Below, one piece after another: positions 8,491 to 17,234 of a stretch of 64,000 nt of DNA (its first letter is position 1; every line of letters starts with the position of its first letter). The DNA is from Lentisphaerota bacterium (lineage in GTDB: Bacteria > Verrucomicrobiota > Lentisphaeria > Victivallales > Victivallaceae): contig SUWG01000011.1 in assembly GCA_015061625.1 (NCBI GenBank), positions 1-64,000 of the forward strand, written 5' to 3'. The notes beneath the pieces were generated by a model, which saw nothing but the letters and a program-made list of their open reading frames with translations, ran no database searches and was not told where the DNA came from. The translations under genes were made by a program, and so were the position numbers.

Positions 8491-9243
8491 ATGCTTTATA
8501 ACATTTATTTCAGCCCGACGGGCGGGACGAAGAAGGTGGCGGATATTCTGGCTGGCAACCTCGGGAAAGAGGTTTGCGTGGTGGATATTTGCCGAGAGAT
8601 TGAAAGTTTGAGTTTGCAAGCGGAAGATGTTTGTCTGGTTTCAGTTCCGTCGTTTGCCGGGAGGGTTCCGCAGATTGCGGTTGAACGGCTGAAAAAGATT
8701 GCAGGCAATGGGGCGAAAGCGATTCTGAACTGCGTTTACGGTAATCGTGAGTGGGATGATACATTGACCGAATTGCAGGACACCCTTGAAGCTTGCGGAT
8801 TTGTTTGTGTGGCGGCAGTCGCTGCCGTGGCTGAACATTCCATCTTCCGGCAGTTTGCCGCCGGTCGTCCGGATAAAGAAGATACCCAAGAGCTTGCGGA
8901 TTTTGCCCGGAAAATCTCTGCCAAACTTAACAGCGGCGTTTTCGGAGATTTGAACCTTGCCGGAAGTCATGGCACATACAAGGCTCTTGCCAACATTCCT
9001 TTTAAGCCCGAAGCCAATGACAGTTGCGACAAATGCGGGATTTGTGCTGCCGGTTGTCCGGTGGGAGCAATCGACAAATCCGATCCCCGCAAAACCGATA
9101 AAGACCGCTGTATCAGTTGTATGCGTTGTCGGGATATTTGTCCCAAACACGCCCGCGACCTCGATCCGGCTTTCATGCAAGCTGCCGCCGAAATGATGGC
9201 TCCCAAACTGGGCGGCCACAAGAAAAATTATTTGTTTTTGTGA
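8491..9243 (+). CDS. EFR1-type flavodoxin/ferredoxin fusion protein
   Basis: 250 residues. The start at 8491 is preferred over the in-frame ATG at 8488 because GGGGAG (8479-8484) is then 6 bp away. The N-terminal flavodoxin-like domain has an FMN phosphate loop SPTGGTKKVA near residue 8. The C-terminus has two 4Fe-4S clusters: CDKCGICAAGCP and CISCMRCRDICP. Such proteins move electrons between ferredoxin/flavin pools in anaerobes; the partner is unknown. It follows the DUF262 pair by 25 bp but has host-like GC content, so it probably predates the insertion. Its stop touches the next gene's ATG. Confidence 0.85.
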   Translation: MLYNIYFSPTGGTKKVADILAGNLGKEVCVVDICREIESLSLQAEDVCLVSVPSFAGRVPQIAVERLKKIAGNGAKAILNCVYGNREWDDTLTELQDTLEACGFVCVAAVAAVAEHSIFRQFAAGRPDKEDTQELADFARKISAKLNSGVFGDLNLAGSHGTYKALANIPFKPEANDSCDKCGICAAGCPVGAIDKSDPRKTDKDRCISCMRCRDICPKHARDLDPAFMQAAAEMMAPKLGGHKKNYLFL

Positions 9244-9903
9244 ATGATAATGAATCCCATCCGTAAGTTTTTTGATATACTTTTTGATTATTATGGTCCG
9301 CAGAAGTGGTGGCCTTGTCAGACGGGGATGCGGTGGGAAATCATTGCCGGGGCAATTCTTACCCAGAACACCGCCTGGACCAATGTGGAAAAGGCGATCG
9401 GGAATTTGCTTTCTGCCGGGGTGATGTCGCCGGAGCGTGTTCTGGCGACACCGGATACGGAATTGCAGAAGTTGATCCGTCCGGCGGGGTTCTTTAAGCA
9501 GAAGTGTGCTTATTTGAAAGCGATGGCGGCGTTTATGCTTGAGCGTGAATCTGCCTTTGAGCAGTCGGCGAATGTTGAGGCTTTGCGAAAAGAATTGCTT
9601 TCTGTAAAAGGTGTCGGACGGGAAACGGCGGACAGTATCTTGCTTTATGCTTTCAACAAGCCGATTTTTGTCATTGATGCCTATACCCGGAGGATCGCTG
9701 AACGGCATTTGCAACTTGACGGAACTTTGCATTACGACACTCTGCAAAAGATTTTTATGGATGCCCTGCCGTCCGATGTTGCCATTTACAACGAATATCA
9801 CGCCCTGATCGTCGCCCTCTGCAAAGAGTCCTGCCACAAAGCCAAGTGTGGCGAAATTTGCAAGAGTCTTTTGAGGTCGGAAAATCCACCATCTGATGAT
9901 TGA
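9244..9903 (+). CDS. Endonuclease III-domain DNA glycosylase (monofunctional type)
   Basis: 219 residues, HhH-GPD superfamily. TQNTAWTNVEKAI (40-52) is the family signature. The helix-hairpin-helix is VKGVGRETAD (121-130), and the catalytic aspartate is Asp145 in VIDAYTRR. Glu127 replaces the lysine that gives E. coli Nth its lyase activity, so this should be a base-removing glycosylase only, like the MagIII/Mig-type branch. Four C-terminal cysteines spaced C-x3-C-x4-C-x3-C could hold an iron-sulfur cluster, but the spacing differs from the canonical C-x6-C-x2-C-x5-C. It starts directly at the preceding stop codon and has no clear ribosome site, suggesting coupling. Confidence 0.85.
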   Translation: MIMNPIRKFFDILFDYYGPQKWWPCQTGMRWEIIAGAILTQNTAWTNVEKAIGNLLSAGVMSPERVLATPDTELQKLIRPAGFFKQKCAYLKAMAAFMLERESAFEQSANVEALRKELLSVKGVGRETADSILLYAFNKPIFVIDAYTRRIAERHLQLDGTLHYDTLQKIFMDALPSDVAIYNEYHALIVALCKESCHKAKCGEICKSLLRSENPPSDD

Positions 9904-9904
9904 T

Positions 9905-10369
9905 TCAAAGGAAACCGCGATTTTCGCCGAAATGTTCTTCGTTTTCAGCAATCAATTCTTTTAATCGCACCAATTTTTTTGTCAGTTCTTCTTTATTGGT
10001 CTCAAAATCATTCTTTGAAGCATAATCATACCAACAAGCCCAACCGTCAAGATTTTCTGAAATGTCATCATAAAGCTGTTGACAAAATTGCAGCATACTT
10101 GTATGAGAAATTTCATGTATTGTATTTTGAGGAGTTAACGGATCTCTATCTTCATCCTCACATATAATATGACAATTCCAGAAACTTATAACGCAAATAA
10201 AACGCCCCGGCTCCATAAATCCCTTGACGCAAAATGGGTTCAGTGTTTCAAGTCCATGTATAGCATCGTCAAGCCAGTTGAACGGAATATTATCCAAATA
10301 ACTTAAAGGGTATACAGATGTTCCATCAAGGCTGAAATCACTCCAACCAGCTTCAGGTTTTGTCAGCAT
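9905..10369 (-). CDS. Hypothetical protein, 154 residues
   Basis: Not recognised. The protein is acidic, Trp/Cys-rich (WNCHIICEDEDRD, GWACWYDYASKNDF) and has a Lys/Glu-rich, probably coiled C-terminal helix. No signal peptide or membrane span. A good GGAGG stands 9 bp before the ATG, which argues that it is real. It converges on the glycosylase gene with a 1-bp gap. Composition is fairly AT-rich. Small acidic proteins of this kind include immunity proteins, but nothing here proves it. Confidence 0.6.
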   Translation of the reverse strand: MLTKPEAGWSDFSLDGTSVYPLSYLDNIPFNWLDDAIHGLETLNPFCVKGFMEPGRFICVISFWNCHIICEDEDRDPLTPQNTIHEISHTSMLQFCQQLYDDISENLDGWACWYDYASKNDFETNKEELTKKLVRLKELIAENEEHFGENRGFL

Positions 10370-10451
10370 TTTTACATTCCTCCGCTTTCGTTTACGCTTT
10401 TCCCGTCACCTCGTATTTTTGTACTTTATCCATAATATAACGCCACCAAGT

Positions 10452-10845
10452 GGACATTTTGCGTCCTTGCTCGTAAAAAATCAGAAAATTTTTGAAAATT
10501 AAACCGATATTGCGGTGTCACCGATTGCAGTTTTGTACTTTTTGGGCAAGTAGCCCTATTTTTATCGTCCAATCTGGAATTGAATTCCATTTCGGACGAA
10601 GCATTTTTTTGACAACTTCATTGAAAAGTTAACTTGAAAACAAGGCAACATTTCAATAAAAATTGTATTGGAGGTAATTGTTTCAGAAAAAGTGTAATAC
10701 TCCGGGGGCTTAATCGCGTTTTTCAAAACTGCGGATTTTGCATTGGCTGTTTTTCGATGGGAAAAATCCGCCACAGTTCTGTAATTTTTCAGGAAAAATT
10801 TAAAATTCAAGGGTGAAATTGCTCCAGAGTGGACACAAAATGTCC
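10452..10845. mobile_element. MITE-like segment with 15-bp terminal inverted repeats
   Basis: GGACATTTTGCGTCC at 10452-10466 and GGACACAAAATGTCC at 10831-10845 are inverted copies of each other (14 of 15 positions) enclosing about 360 bp without a convincing gene. Inside is an imperfect hairpin in which AACTGCGGATTTT near 10728 can pair with AAAATCCGCCACAGTT near 10765. The rest of the 10370-10893 spacer shows only AT-rich DNA. Each end is also nearly palindromic in itself, so two operator sites are an alternative reading. Confidence 0.4.
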
Positions 10846-10893
10846 CTTATCCGGTTGTATATTATATCAGGATAAAACTCAAGGAGGTTAAAA

Positions 10894-11076
10894 ATGCTCA
10901 AAATTATTCTGTTTGCGATAATCATCTCTATAGTCTATCGGCAAATCGATTCAGAGCAGCAGAGGCAGGGCGGCAAACCTCTGATTAAAAGTCCGGTAAT
11001 AATCGGCGGTTGCGGCTTTCTGATACTGTTTATGGCACTTTTGCTGATTTACGGTTATTCAAAAGGTCGTTTTTAA
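10894..11076 (+). CDS. Small two-span membrane protein
   Basis: 60 residues with hydrophobic segments at about 2-14 (LKIILFAIIISIV) and 34-54 (PVIIGGCGFLILFMALLLIYG), joined by a polar loop with QQRQGGK. A strong AAGGAGG lies 8 bp before the ATG, the best evidence that it is expressed. No family recognised. One end of the MITE-like segment ends about 48 bp upstream and could carry or disturb its promoter. Confidence 0.6.
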   Translation: MLKIILFAIIISIVYRQIDSEQQRQGGKPLIKSPVIIGGCGFLILFMALLLIYGYSKGRF

Positions 11077-11127
11077 TACAATGAATATTTATTGTCTGAT
11101 CGCTTCAATGACCTGATCGGCGATCGA

Positions 11128-12663
11128 TCAATTCTGTTCTTTTTTGGCCTCTTCAAATTTCGCCAGCACTTCGGCACCGGGCGCAGCAGTGCATTTGGAA
11201 ACGATCACCAGCGCGATCACCCCGGCGGCAAATCCCGGCACGATCTCATAGATACCGGTTTGCGCACTCATAAAGGCATACCAGAGAGCATCAACGACAA
11301 ATCCGGCAATAATACCCGCCAAGGCTCCGGCGTAGGTCAGGCGTTTCCAGAAAAGTGCCGCCAGAATCGCCGGACCGAAGGCCGCTCCGAATGCGCCCCA
11401 GGCACAGGAAACCAGCCCCATCAGTCCGGAACAATTCGGACTGCTGGCGATGATGTAAGCGGCAATGGCGATGACCAGCACGATCAATCTGCCCGCCCAG
11501 AGCATCTCTTTGTCTCCGGCATTCTTGCGGAAAAGCGGTTTGTAAAGGTCGGAAGCAAAAGCGGATGCCGAAGCGAGCAACTGGGAATCCGCCGTACTCA
11601 TCGCCGCCGCCAGAATCGCGGAAAGCAGAATTCCGGCGCAGAATGTGGCGATCGCCACCATGCCCCACGCCGAACCGATCCAATCAAAGACAGTACGCAC
11701 CATATCGATAAAGACCAAAGTGCTTTCATCATTGCTGGCGGTAAGTTTGTCACCGAGAAATTCTCTGCCGACCAGACCGACCGCACTGGTGGCGACCAGA
11801 ATAAAGAAGAACCATGTGCAGCCGATGATCTGGGATTTGCGCATCTCTTTTTCGCTTTTCACCGAGAAATAACGGATGAGGATGTGCGGCATACCGAAGT
11901 AGCCCAGCCCCCAGCCCAGACCGCTGATGATTTCAGAAATACTCTTCCAATCCGCCTGACCGCTGGAAAGAAAATTGTAATAGTTGGCCGACAGCACCGT
12001 TTCGGGTTGAACATATCCGGCCGAAAAATTCATCATCATCACCGCGAGGATCGGCATGAACATCAATGCCGCCAGCATCAGCATCCCCTGAAAGAAGTCC
12101 GTCCAGCAGACCGCATTGAAGCCGCCGAGAAAGGTGTAGATCACGATCACCACCGAAGCGATCGCCATGGCTACTGAAGGATTCATCCCCAGAACGGTAT
12201 TGAAAAGAGTGCCGCAGGCATAAAGACTGGAAGCCGTGTAAACACAATAGGTTATAACAAAAACAATGGCGGAGATGACCATGATGCCTTTGTGTTCGGT
12301 GCAGAATCTGCGCGTGAGAAATTGCGGTATGGTGATCGCATCATCCGCCACGATGGAGTAGCGGCGCAATCTGGGGGCAACAGTAAGCCAGGCAGTGATC
12401 GTGCCGATGAGCAGCCCCACGGCGATCCAGATCTGACCGACACCGTAAAGATAGATCGAACCGGGCAATCCCATAAGCACCCATGCGCTCATGTCGGATG
12501 CCCCGGCGGAAAGGGCCGTGACCCAGCCATTCATCTGACGGCCGCCGAGGAAGTATTCTTTTTCGGTGCCGCCGGATTTTCTGGAGCGGATAAAGAAGTA
12601 GACTCCGATGGTCATTACCAGCACAAAGTAACACAACAACGCCGCAAGTTCTGCGATTTTCAT
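11128..12663 (-). CDS. putP: Sodium/proline symporter
   Basis: 511 residues, about 13 membrane spans, SSS family. The proline/sodium site is well kept: GASDMSAWVLMGLPG at residues 54-68, with Asp57 equivalent to the key aspartate of E. coli PutP. YFLGGRQMNGWVTALSAGAS precedes it in the first cytoplasmic loop and second span. It imports L-proline with Na+ across the inner membrane. AAGGGGAAATC precedes the ATG. Transcribed alone from a clear promoter at 12711-12739. No proline dehydrogenase lies nearby. Confidence 0.88.
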   Translation of the reverse strand: MKIAELAALLCYFVLVMTIGVYFFIRSRKSGGTEKEYFLGGRQMNGWVTALSAGASDMSAWVLMGLPGSIYLYGVGQIWIAVGLLIGTITAWLTVAPRLRRYSIVADDAITIPQFLTRRFCTEHKGIMVISAIVFVITYCVYTASSLYACGTLFNTVLGMNPSVAMAIASVVIVIYTFLGGFNAVCWTDFFQGMLMLAALMFMPILAVMMMNFSAGYVQPETVLSANYYNFLSSGQADWKSISEIISGLGWGLGYFGMPHILIRYFSVKSEKEMRKSQIIGCTWFFFILVATSAVGLVGREFLGDKLTASNDESTLVFIDMVRTVFDWIGSAWGMVAIATFCAGILLSAILAAAMSTADSQLLASASAFASDLYKPLFRKNAGDKEMLWAGRLIVLVIAIAAYIIASSPNCSGLMGLVSCAWGAFGAAFGPAILAALFWKRLTYAGALAGIIAGFVVDALWYAFMSAQTGIYEIVPGFAAGVIALVIVSKCTAAPGAEVLAKFEEAKKEQN

Positions 12664-12710
12664 GATTTCCCCTTGGTTTCAAGTTTGATTTGGTAAAAAA
12701 AATTCTGAAT

Positions 12711-12739
12711 AATATACTGCAATATATGATGATTTTCAA
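12711..12739 (-). promoter_or_regulatory. Promoter of putP
   Basis: On the minus strand TTGAAA (12739-12734), 17 bp, TATATT (12716-12711), about 48 bp upstream of the putP ATG. Confidence 0.6.
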
Positions 12740-12955
12740 GATGATATATTGAATTTCAGTGAGAATAATGGAGAAAAGATGTTACACAAAGACAAAAAAC
12801 TGAAGTCTTTACAAAAAAAACTTCCGGCTTAAAAAGTGTGTGGCAGTAAAAGCAGTAAAAACAAAGCGGCGGTTGGGAAGTATACTGTGTACCCGCCCCG
12901 ACCGCCGACCTGACCGGAGATCGCCAGCAATGCATTCACCGGCACAACCCGCATA

Positions 12956-13195
12956 AGTGGATGAAGTGTGAGGAAAAGTCGCCGCTAAATCAAGGCGAAA
13001 GCGAGGGAGTGTATAAACAAACTCGGCCGAGATTGAGTCCGCCGATTTGGCGCAATGCATTCACCGGCACAACCCGCACAAGTGGATGAAGTGTGAGGCA
13101 AGGTCGCCGCTAAATCAAGGCGAAAGTGAGGGAGTGTATAAACAAACTCGACCGAGATTGAGTCCGCCGATTTGGCAAGAAAAAAGTCCACAATT
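12956..13195 (+). repeat. Dispersed structured repeat A, two tandem copies (A1, A2)
   Basis: Two copies of the family A element follow each other with a 125-bp period. Each carries the block from GTGTGAGG through AAATCAAGGCGAAAG and GAGGGAGTGTATAAAC to GTCCGCCGATTTGGC. The start arm is CTAAATC instead of CCAAATC. The spacer 12664-13209 holds in addition the putP promoter and a CGGCGGT...ACCGCCG hairpin (12867-12907). No gene is seen in it. Confidence 0.85.
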
Positions 13196-13209
13196 CATCC
13201 ACGGGAATA

Positions 13210-13701
13210 TTACTCTTCGATGACATCGAGGATGACTACGTTTTCTGTCGGCACATCCTGATGCATCCCTCTGGAACCGGTTTCGACTTTGGCGATCTCA
13301 TCAACCACATCCATTCCTTCGGTGACTTTGCCGAAAACGCAGTAGCCGAAATACTGGGGGATAGGGGCCTTGAAATTCAGGAAGTCGTTGTCTTCCAAAT
13401 TGATAAAGAACTGGCTGGTCGCAGAATCGACCACCATGGTGCGTGCCATGGCGATCGTGCCGCGTTTATTGGGCAACTGGTTGGCGGCTTCATTTTTGAT
13501 CGGAGCATGGGTATCTTTCTGGACGAATTCAGTATCGAAACCGCCGCCCTGGATCATGAAGCCCGGAATGACCCGGTGAAAAATGGTGTTACGGTAAAAA
13601 CCTTCTTTGACATAAGAGAGAAAGTTTTTGACGGTTTCCGGTGCGGCAGCGGCATCGAGTTCCAATTTGATATCGCCTTTACTGGTTTTGATCGTGACCA
13701 T
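13210..13701 (-). CDS. Peptidyl-prolyl cis-trans isomerase, cyclophilin type
   Basis: 163 residues from the ATG at 13701, which has AAAGGAAA 7 bp upstream. An in-frame GTG six codons earlier is less likely. The cyclophilin core is intact: [13 protein letters not shown] (with the catalytic Arg), the [14 protein letters not shown] block and [14 protein letters not shown]. No signal peptide, so a cytoplasmic PpiB-like protein-folding helper. It follows the unknown membrane-protein gene, separated by a strong terminator, so it is probably a single-gene unit. Confidence 0.9.
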   Translation of the reverse strand: MVTIKTSKGDIKLELDAAAAPETVKNFLSYVKEGFYRNTIFHRVIPGFMIQGGGFDTEFVQKDTHAPIKNEAANQLPNKRGTIAMARTMVVDSATSQFFINLEDNDFLNFKAPIPQYFGYCVFGKVTEGMDVVDEIAKVETGSRGMHQDVPTENVVILDVIEE

Positions 13702-13762
13702 AATGATTTCCTTTTGCACGTTATTGATTTTTTTACTGAAAATCAGTATCCGGTTTTATGAA

Positions 13763-13788
13763 AAACGCCGGGAAAACTCCCGGCGTTT
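13763..13788 (-). terminator. Rho-independent terminator of the gene ending at 13814
   Basis: An 11-bp perfect stem, AAACGCCGGGA (13763-13773) with TCCCGGCGTTT (13778-13788), and a 4-base loop. On the minus strand it continues into a T run. It lies 25 bp after the stop of the 13814-14539 gene. Confidence 0.85.
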
Positions 13789-13813
13789 GCGGATTTGCTT
13801 CTGAATCAAAGAA

Positions 13814-14539
13814 TTACATCACACCCAGTTTTTCTTTGCTGGCTTCGAAGTTATCTTTGTCGATGATGGTGTAGCGTTTGCTGAATGCTTCATCCAACTC
13901 ATCTTCATCCGGTGAAAATTCTTCATCGTGTTTGTCAGCGACCACGGCAAAGAGGATGCGGCCGTTGTCAAAACCTTTTTTCAGGTTGCCCAAACCACCG
14001 AGCATACCGACGGAATTTTCAGTAAAGACGAATTTCACTCCGGGTTTTCTGTCGCCGAGGAGCTTATTCAAGTCATTGGCAAATCCGGAAACATCAGTGT
14101 CGATGATCACCACGGTATCAGCATCCGCACCGGCGATAGCCTCTTTGAATTTCGCTCCATCCATCATCATACCGTTTTCCGGATCGGAAGCTTCGACCAC
14201 GGTCACAGAACCGCCGCAAGCCGCTTCCAGAGCCGCTTTTCTGGCCTGGAAATCTTCACTGGTAGTACCGCTGGCCAGCCAGATAACCTTTTTGCCCTGC
14301 AGTTTGCCGCCGATGGTATGAGCCACGGAAAGGCCGTAGATGCGGTTGTGTTCCATAGCGTAGTTGGGCGGATTGAGGTAGAACCAGAAGTACAATCCCA
14401 GACCGATCAGCATCACCACGGCGCAAGCCATAGCCACCGGCTGGATTGAGGGGTTGGTTTTCTGGATTTTAGCGCAAACCAGAACACCGGCGAAACCGCC
14501 GACCATAACGATTAAACCAAGAATACATTGCCAAGCCAT
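13814..14539 (-). CDS. Unknown two-span membrane protein with a soluble alpha/beta domain
   Basis: 241 residues from the ATG at 14539. AAAGGAG sits 8 bp upstream, while the ATG 14 codons earlier has no such site. Two N-terminal membrane segments (about 2-22 and 36-56) are followed by a Rossmann-like soluble region: KVIWLASGTTSEDFQARKAA, VTVVEASDPENG, DTVVIIDTDVSGF and KFVFTENSVGMLG read as beta strands and loops. The acidic tail FSPDEDELDEAF stands out. No family recognised. The repeated strand-helix pattern recalls periplasmic-binding folds, but that is a guess. A terminator follows. Confidence 0.7.
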   Translation of the reverse strand: MAWQCILGLIVMVGGFAGVLVCAKIQKTNPSIQPVAMACAVVMLIGLGLYFWFYLNPPNYAMEHNRIYGLSVAHTIGGKLQGKKVIWLASGTTSEDFQARKAALEAACGGSVTVVEASDPENGMMMDGAKFKEAIAGADADTVVIIDTDVSGFANDLNKLLGDRKPGVKFVFTENSVGMLGGLGNLKKGFDNGRILFAVVADKHDEEFSPDEDELDEAFSKRYTIIDKDNFEASKEKLGVM

Positions 14540-14663
14540 ACATTTTCTCCTTTTCTGTTTCGTATCATAAGGCGCATTCATGCGCGGCTTGATTATACAC
14601 TACACTCAAGAAAAGTAAATGTCAAGCAAATTCAAAAAAATTTTTTTAATATAACCGGAAAAT

Positions 14664-14692
14664 TTGCATTGTTTCCCCTCAAGTGGTATATT
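14664..14692 (+). promoter_or_regulatory. Promoter of the nagA-galM pair
   Basis: TTGCAT (14664-14669), 17 bp, TATATT (14687-14692), 52 bp before the nagA start. Confidence 0.55.
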
Positions 14693-14743
14693 ATCCGGTA
14701 AAAGTAAACACTCTGAAAACAATGCATTATTGAGGTGAAAAAA

Positions 14744-15664
14744 ATGTTCAATCCCGGCTGGGTGGATCTGCAGGTCAATGGTCATAACGGCGTGGATTAC
14801 AGTGAAGCAGGGCTTACTGCCGACAAATTCCTGAAATCCGCCGAGGAATTACTCAATACCGGCACGGAAGTTTTCCTGCCGACGATCATTACCGGTTCGC
14901 TGGAAAAAAATGCGCTCCACGCTTCGATCATCATGGATACCGTGGAAAAACACGGCTTGACCAAAAATATTCCCGGCATCCATTTTGAAGGCCCATTCAT
15001 TTCCCCCACCCCCGGCGCAGTCGGTGCCCACGATCCGGCGTATGTCTGCGCTCCCACGATCGAAAATATCGACCGCCTGCTGGATGCCGCCTGCGGTAAA
15101 ATAAAAATCATCACTTTAGGAGCAGATGCCGAAAATGCCCCCGAAGCAGTCGCTTATCTGCGGAAAAATCATGTCGCCGTCAGCGTCGGTCACCACATGG
15201 CCACTTATGAACAGGTGCGTGCCGCCGCCGATGCCGGAGCGCAACTGCTCACCCATCTGGGCAACGGCTGCCCCAATCTGATCGGCCGCCACCACAACCC
15301 CGTATTCTCCGGTCTGGCCGAGGAAAGGCTGACCGCCATGATCATCACCGACGGCCACCACCTGCCCGGTGAATTGGTCAAAATCATCATCCGGGCCAAA
15401 GGGGTGGATAAGACGATCGTCACCAGTGATGCTTCCAGTCTGACCGGTTTCCCGCCGGGTGAATATTCCACGCTGGGCAACCGGGCGGTGCTTTATCCGG
15501 ATGGCAAACTTTACAATCCGGATAAACAATGTCTGGTCGGTTCCGCTTCCACAGTAAGTCAGTGTATGGAATTTCTGGCCTCACTGGACTTCCTGACCAG
15601 AGATGAATTGATCCGGGTCGGCAGAACCAACGCTCTGGAATTACTCCGCACCACCGGAGAATGA
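14744..15664 (+). CDS. nagA: N-acetylglucosamine-6-phosphate deacetylase
   Basis: 306 residues, amidohydrolase fold. Removes acetate from GlcNAc-6-phosphate in amino-sugar catabolism and cell-wall recycling. Metal and catalytic residues are visible: Glu82 in HFEGPF, His150 in SVGHH, His171 in THLGNG, and the catalytic Asp229 in VTSDAS. The ATG at 14744 is chosen over the in-frame GTG at 14735 because TGAGGTG then forms the ribosome site. At 306 residues it is shorter than usual NagA (about 380). The N-terminal part of the small beta domain is missing and the protein starts almost at the barrel (PGWVDLQVNG), without the first HxH pair. The galM gene follows 3 bp later. Confidence 0.82.
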   Translation: MFNPGWVDLQVNGHNGVDYSEAGLTADKFLKSAEELLNTGTEVFLPTIITGSLEKNALHASIIMDTVEKHGLTKNIPGIHFEGPFISPTPGAVGAHDPAYVCAPTIENIDRLLDAACGKIKIITLGADAENAPEAVAYLRKNHVAVSVGHHMATYEQVRAAADAGAQLLTHLGNGCPNLIGRHHNPVFSGLAEERLTAMIITDGHHLPGELVKIIIRAKGVDKTIVTSDASSLTGFPPGEYSTLGNRAVLYPDGKLYNPDKQCLVGSASTVSQCMEFLASLDFLTRDELIRVGRTNALELLRTTGE

Positions 15665-15667
15665 ACG

Positions 15668-16681
15668 ATGAAAAAGGAAACTTTTTTCACTCTGCCCGAC
15701 GGCAGAACTGCCAATTTATTCAAAATGCGTCTGCCCGATGGCTTCGGAGCGGATATCACCGACTTCGGCGGCTGTGTGGTTTCACTTTTCACTCCGGATG
15801 CTTCCGGTAAACTTACCGATGTGGCTCTGGGGTGGAAAGATCCGTCATACTATATGGTCAATCATACCAATTTCGGGGCCCTGATCGGGCGGATCGCCAA
15901 CCGGATAAGCAACGGCAGATTTGAATTGGATGGCGAAGTGTATCAACTTTATCTGAATGACAACCGCCGCTGTTCGCTGCACGGCTCATTCGGCTTCGGT
16001 CACCGGCTGTGGCAAGTGGAAAATGCCACGGATACCGAATTGACTCTGACGTTATTCAGTCCGCATGGCGATGCCGGATTTCCGGGAAATCTTGCGGTCA
16101 GAGCGGCCTACCGGCTTGGGGCGGATCACACGCTGGAAATCGAAATTTCCGCCGAATCCGACCGGCCGACCGTGGCGGATTTCACCAACCACACCTACTT
16201 CAATCTGGATGGGGAAAATTCCGGTTCCACGGCGGATCACGTCATTGCGATCGCCGCAGATGCTTACACCGAAACCGATCAATATCTGCAACCGACCGGA
16301 AAGATCCTGCCGGTGGATAACAGCCGTTTCGATCTGCGCAAAGGTAAGAAATTCAGCACCATTTTTGCGGAATATGATGGTGGATTCGATGATAATTTCA
16401 TCATCGGCGATGCCGACCACTGTTACCGGGAAAATGTGGCGGTCGTCACTGCCGGACACAGCGGAATAAAGTTGGCAGTGCACACCAGCCGTCCGGGGGT
16501 GCAGCTTTATATGGGCAACTTCCTTGACGATCACGGCAAAAGCCCCTATCCGCGCAACAGCGGTTTCTGCCTGGAAACCCAATGCTGGCCGGATGCGGTG
16601 AATCATCCGGATTTTCCGTCAGTGCGTATCGAACCGGGCAAACCGCATCACAGTATTACCCGCTACAAATTTTCAGTGTAA
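15668..16681 (+). CDS. galM: Aldose 1-epimerase (mutarotase)
   Basis: 337 residues. Interconverts alpha and beta anomers of galactose/glucose. Key residues fit GalM: Arg75 in GRIANRI, His105 in LHG, catalytic His175 in NHTYFNL and catalytic Glu303 in FCLETQ. No signal peptide. Starts 3 bp after nagA with GGAG upstream, so the two form an operon that prepares hexoses and amino sugars for the cell. No galK or galT in the window. Confidence 0.9.
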   Translation: MKKETFFTLPDGRTANLFKMRLPDGFGADITDFGGCVVSLFTPDASGKLTDVALGWKDPSYYMVNHTNFGALIGRIANRISNGRFELDGEVYQLYLNDNRRCSLHGSFGFGHRLWQVENATDTELTLTLFSPHGDAGFPGNLAVRAAYRLGADHTLEIEISAESDRPTVADFTNHTYFNLDGENSGSTADHVIAIAADAYTETDQYLQPTGKILPVDNSRFDLRKGKKFSTIFAEYDGGFDDNFIIGDADHCYRENVAVVTAGHSGIKLAVHTSRPGVQLYMGNFLDDHGKSPYPRNSGFCLETQCWPDAVNHPDFPSVRIEPGKPHHSITRYKFSV

Positions 16682-16734
16682 TGCCGCATTGATCCTAACG
16701 GTAACAAACGGATAGCTGGCAGGGGCATTTCCCG

Positions 16735-16970
16735 GCTTGCGTTGCTCCGTACTTATCCGTATAATTCCGTACCTATCCGTACCGGGCGAATGTCGAGCGT
16801 AAGCGAGGTGCGAGCCTGCACCGGTATTGTTGCCGTTAACAAACCGGTGGAGCGGTTATTTGCTCTTGTGCGTATTGTTGCCGTTCACAAACCGGCACAA
16901 TGATTACCGGCTCTTGTGCGTATTGTTGCCGTTCACAAACCGGTGGAGCGGTTATTGGCTCCTGTTCGCT
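16735..16970 (+). repeat. Repeat B with three tandem 48-bp units
   Basis: Starts with GTTGCTCCGTACTTATCCGT and further CCGTAC..ATCCGTA words. A segment shared with 62.1 kb (CGAGCGTAAGCGAGGTG) follows, then three units of exactly 48 bp at 16824, 16872 and 16920, each opening GTATTGTTGCCGTT and containing ACAAACCGG. The spacer 16682-17567 has no gene. It holds this repeat, a GC-rich stretch, a repeat A copy and a repeat C copy. Confidence 0.8.
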
Positions 16971-17234
16971 TGAGGGGAGGCAAACGCTAACGCCTTTTCC
17001 TCCCCTCAAACTCCCCACCTTTTGCGGGAGATTTCCCGTGATAAAGAGTTGCTCCGGGCGTAAATCCCTTAAAAAGTAACGCCGTCGATTCCGTGGGGCG
17101 GCCGCCAGACCGGCTTTGCCGGTCGTCAAGCGGCTTCGCCTTACGGCTTGCCTGGGCGGCCTTTCCACTGCACATGCCGGCTATTGCTCGCCCGCTTGCT
17201 CATCCTTGCAACTATTGTTGCGGCGGCTTTTACT

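Noticed and set aside
8641-9951. 436-codon open frame on the minus strand
   Set aside because: It is antisense to the flavodoxin/ferredoxin and glycosylase genes, both of which have clear family motifs. The frame has no recognisable protein features.
10562-10810. 82-codon minus-strand frame inside the MITE-like segment
   Set aside because: No ribosome site, no family features, and it spans the hairpin and the inverted-repeat segment.
11092-12177. 361-codon open frame on the plus strand
   Set aside because: Antisense to putP. It is His/Arg/Gly-rich, as expected from reading a membrane-protein gene backwards.
12664-13209. tRNA or small RNA gene in the spacer
   Set aside because: No cloverleaf or anticodon arm could be read. 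The structure present is repeat A.
16824-16967. Possible small CRISPR array
   Set aside because: The 48-bp units are contiguous, without spacers, and no cas gene is present. It is a plain tandem repeat.
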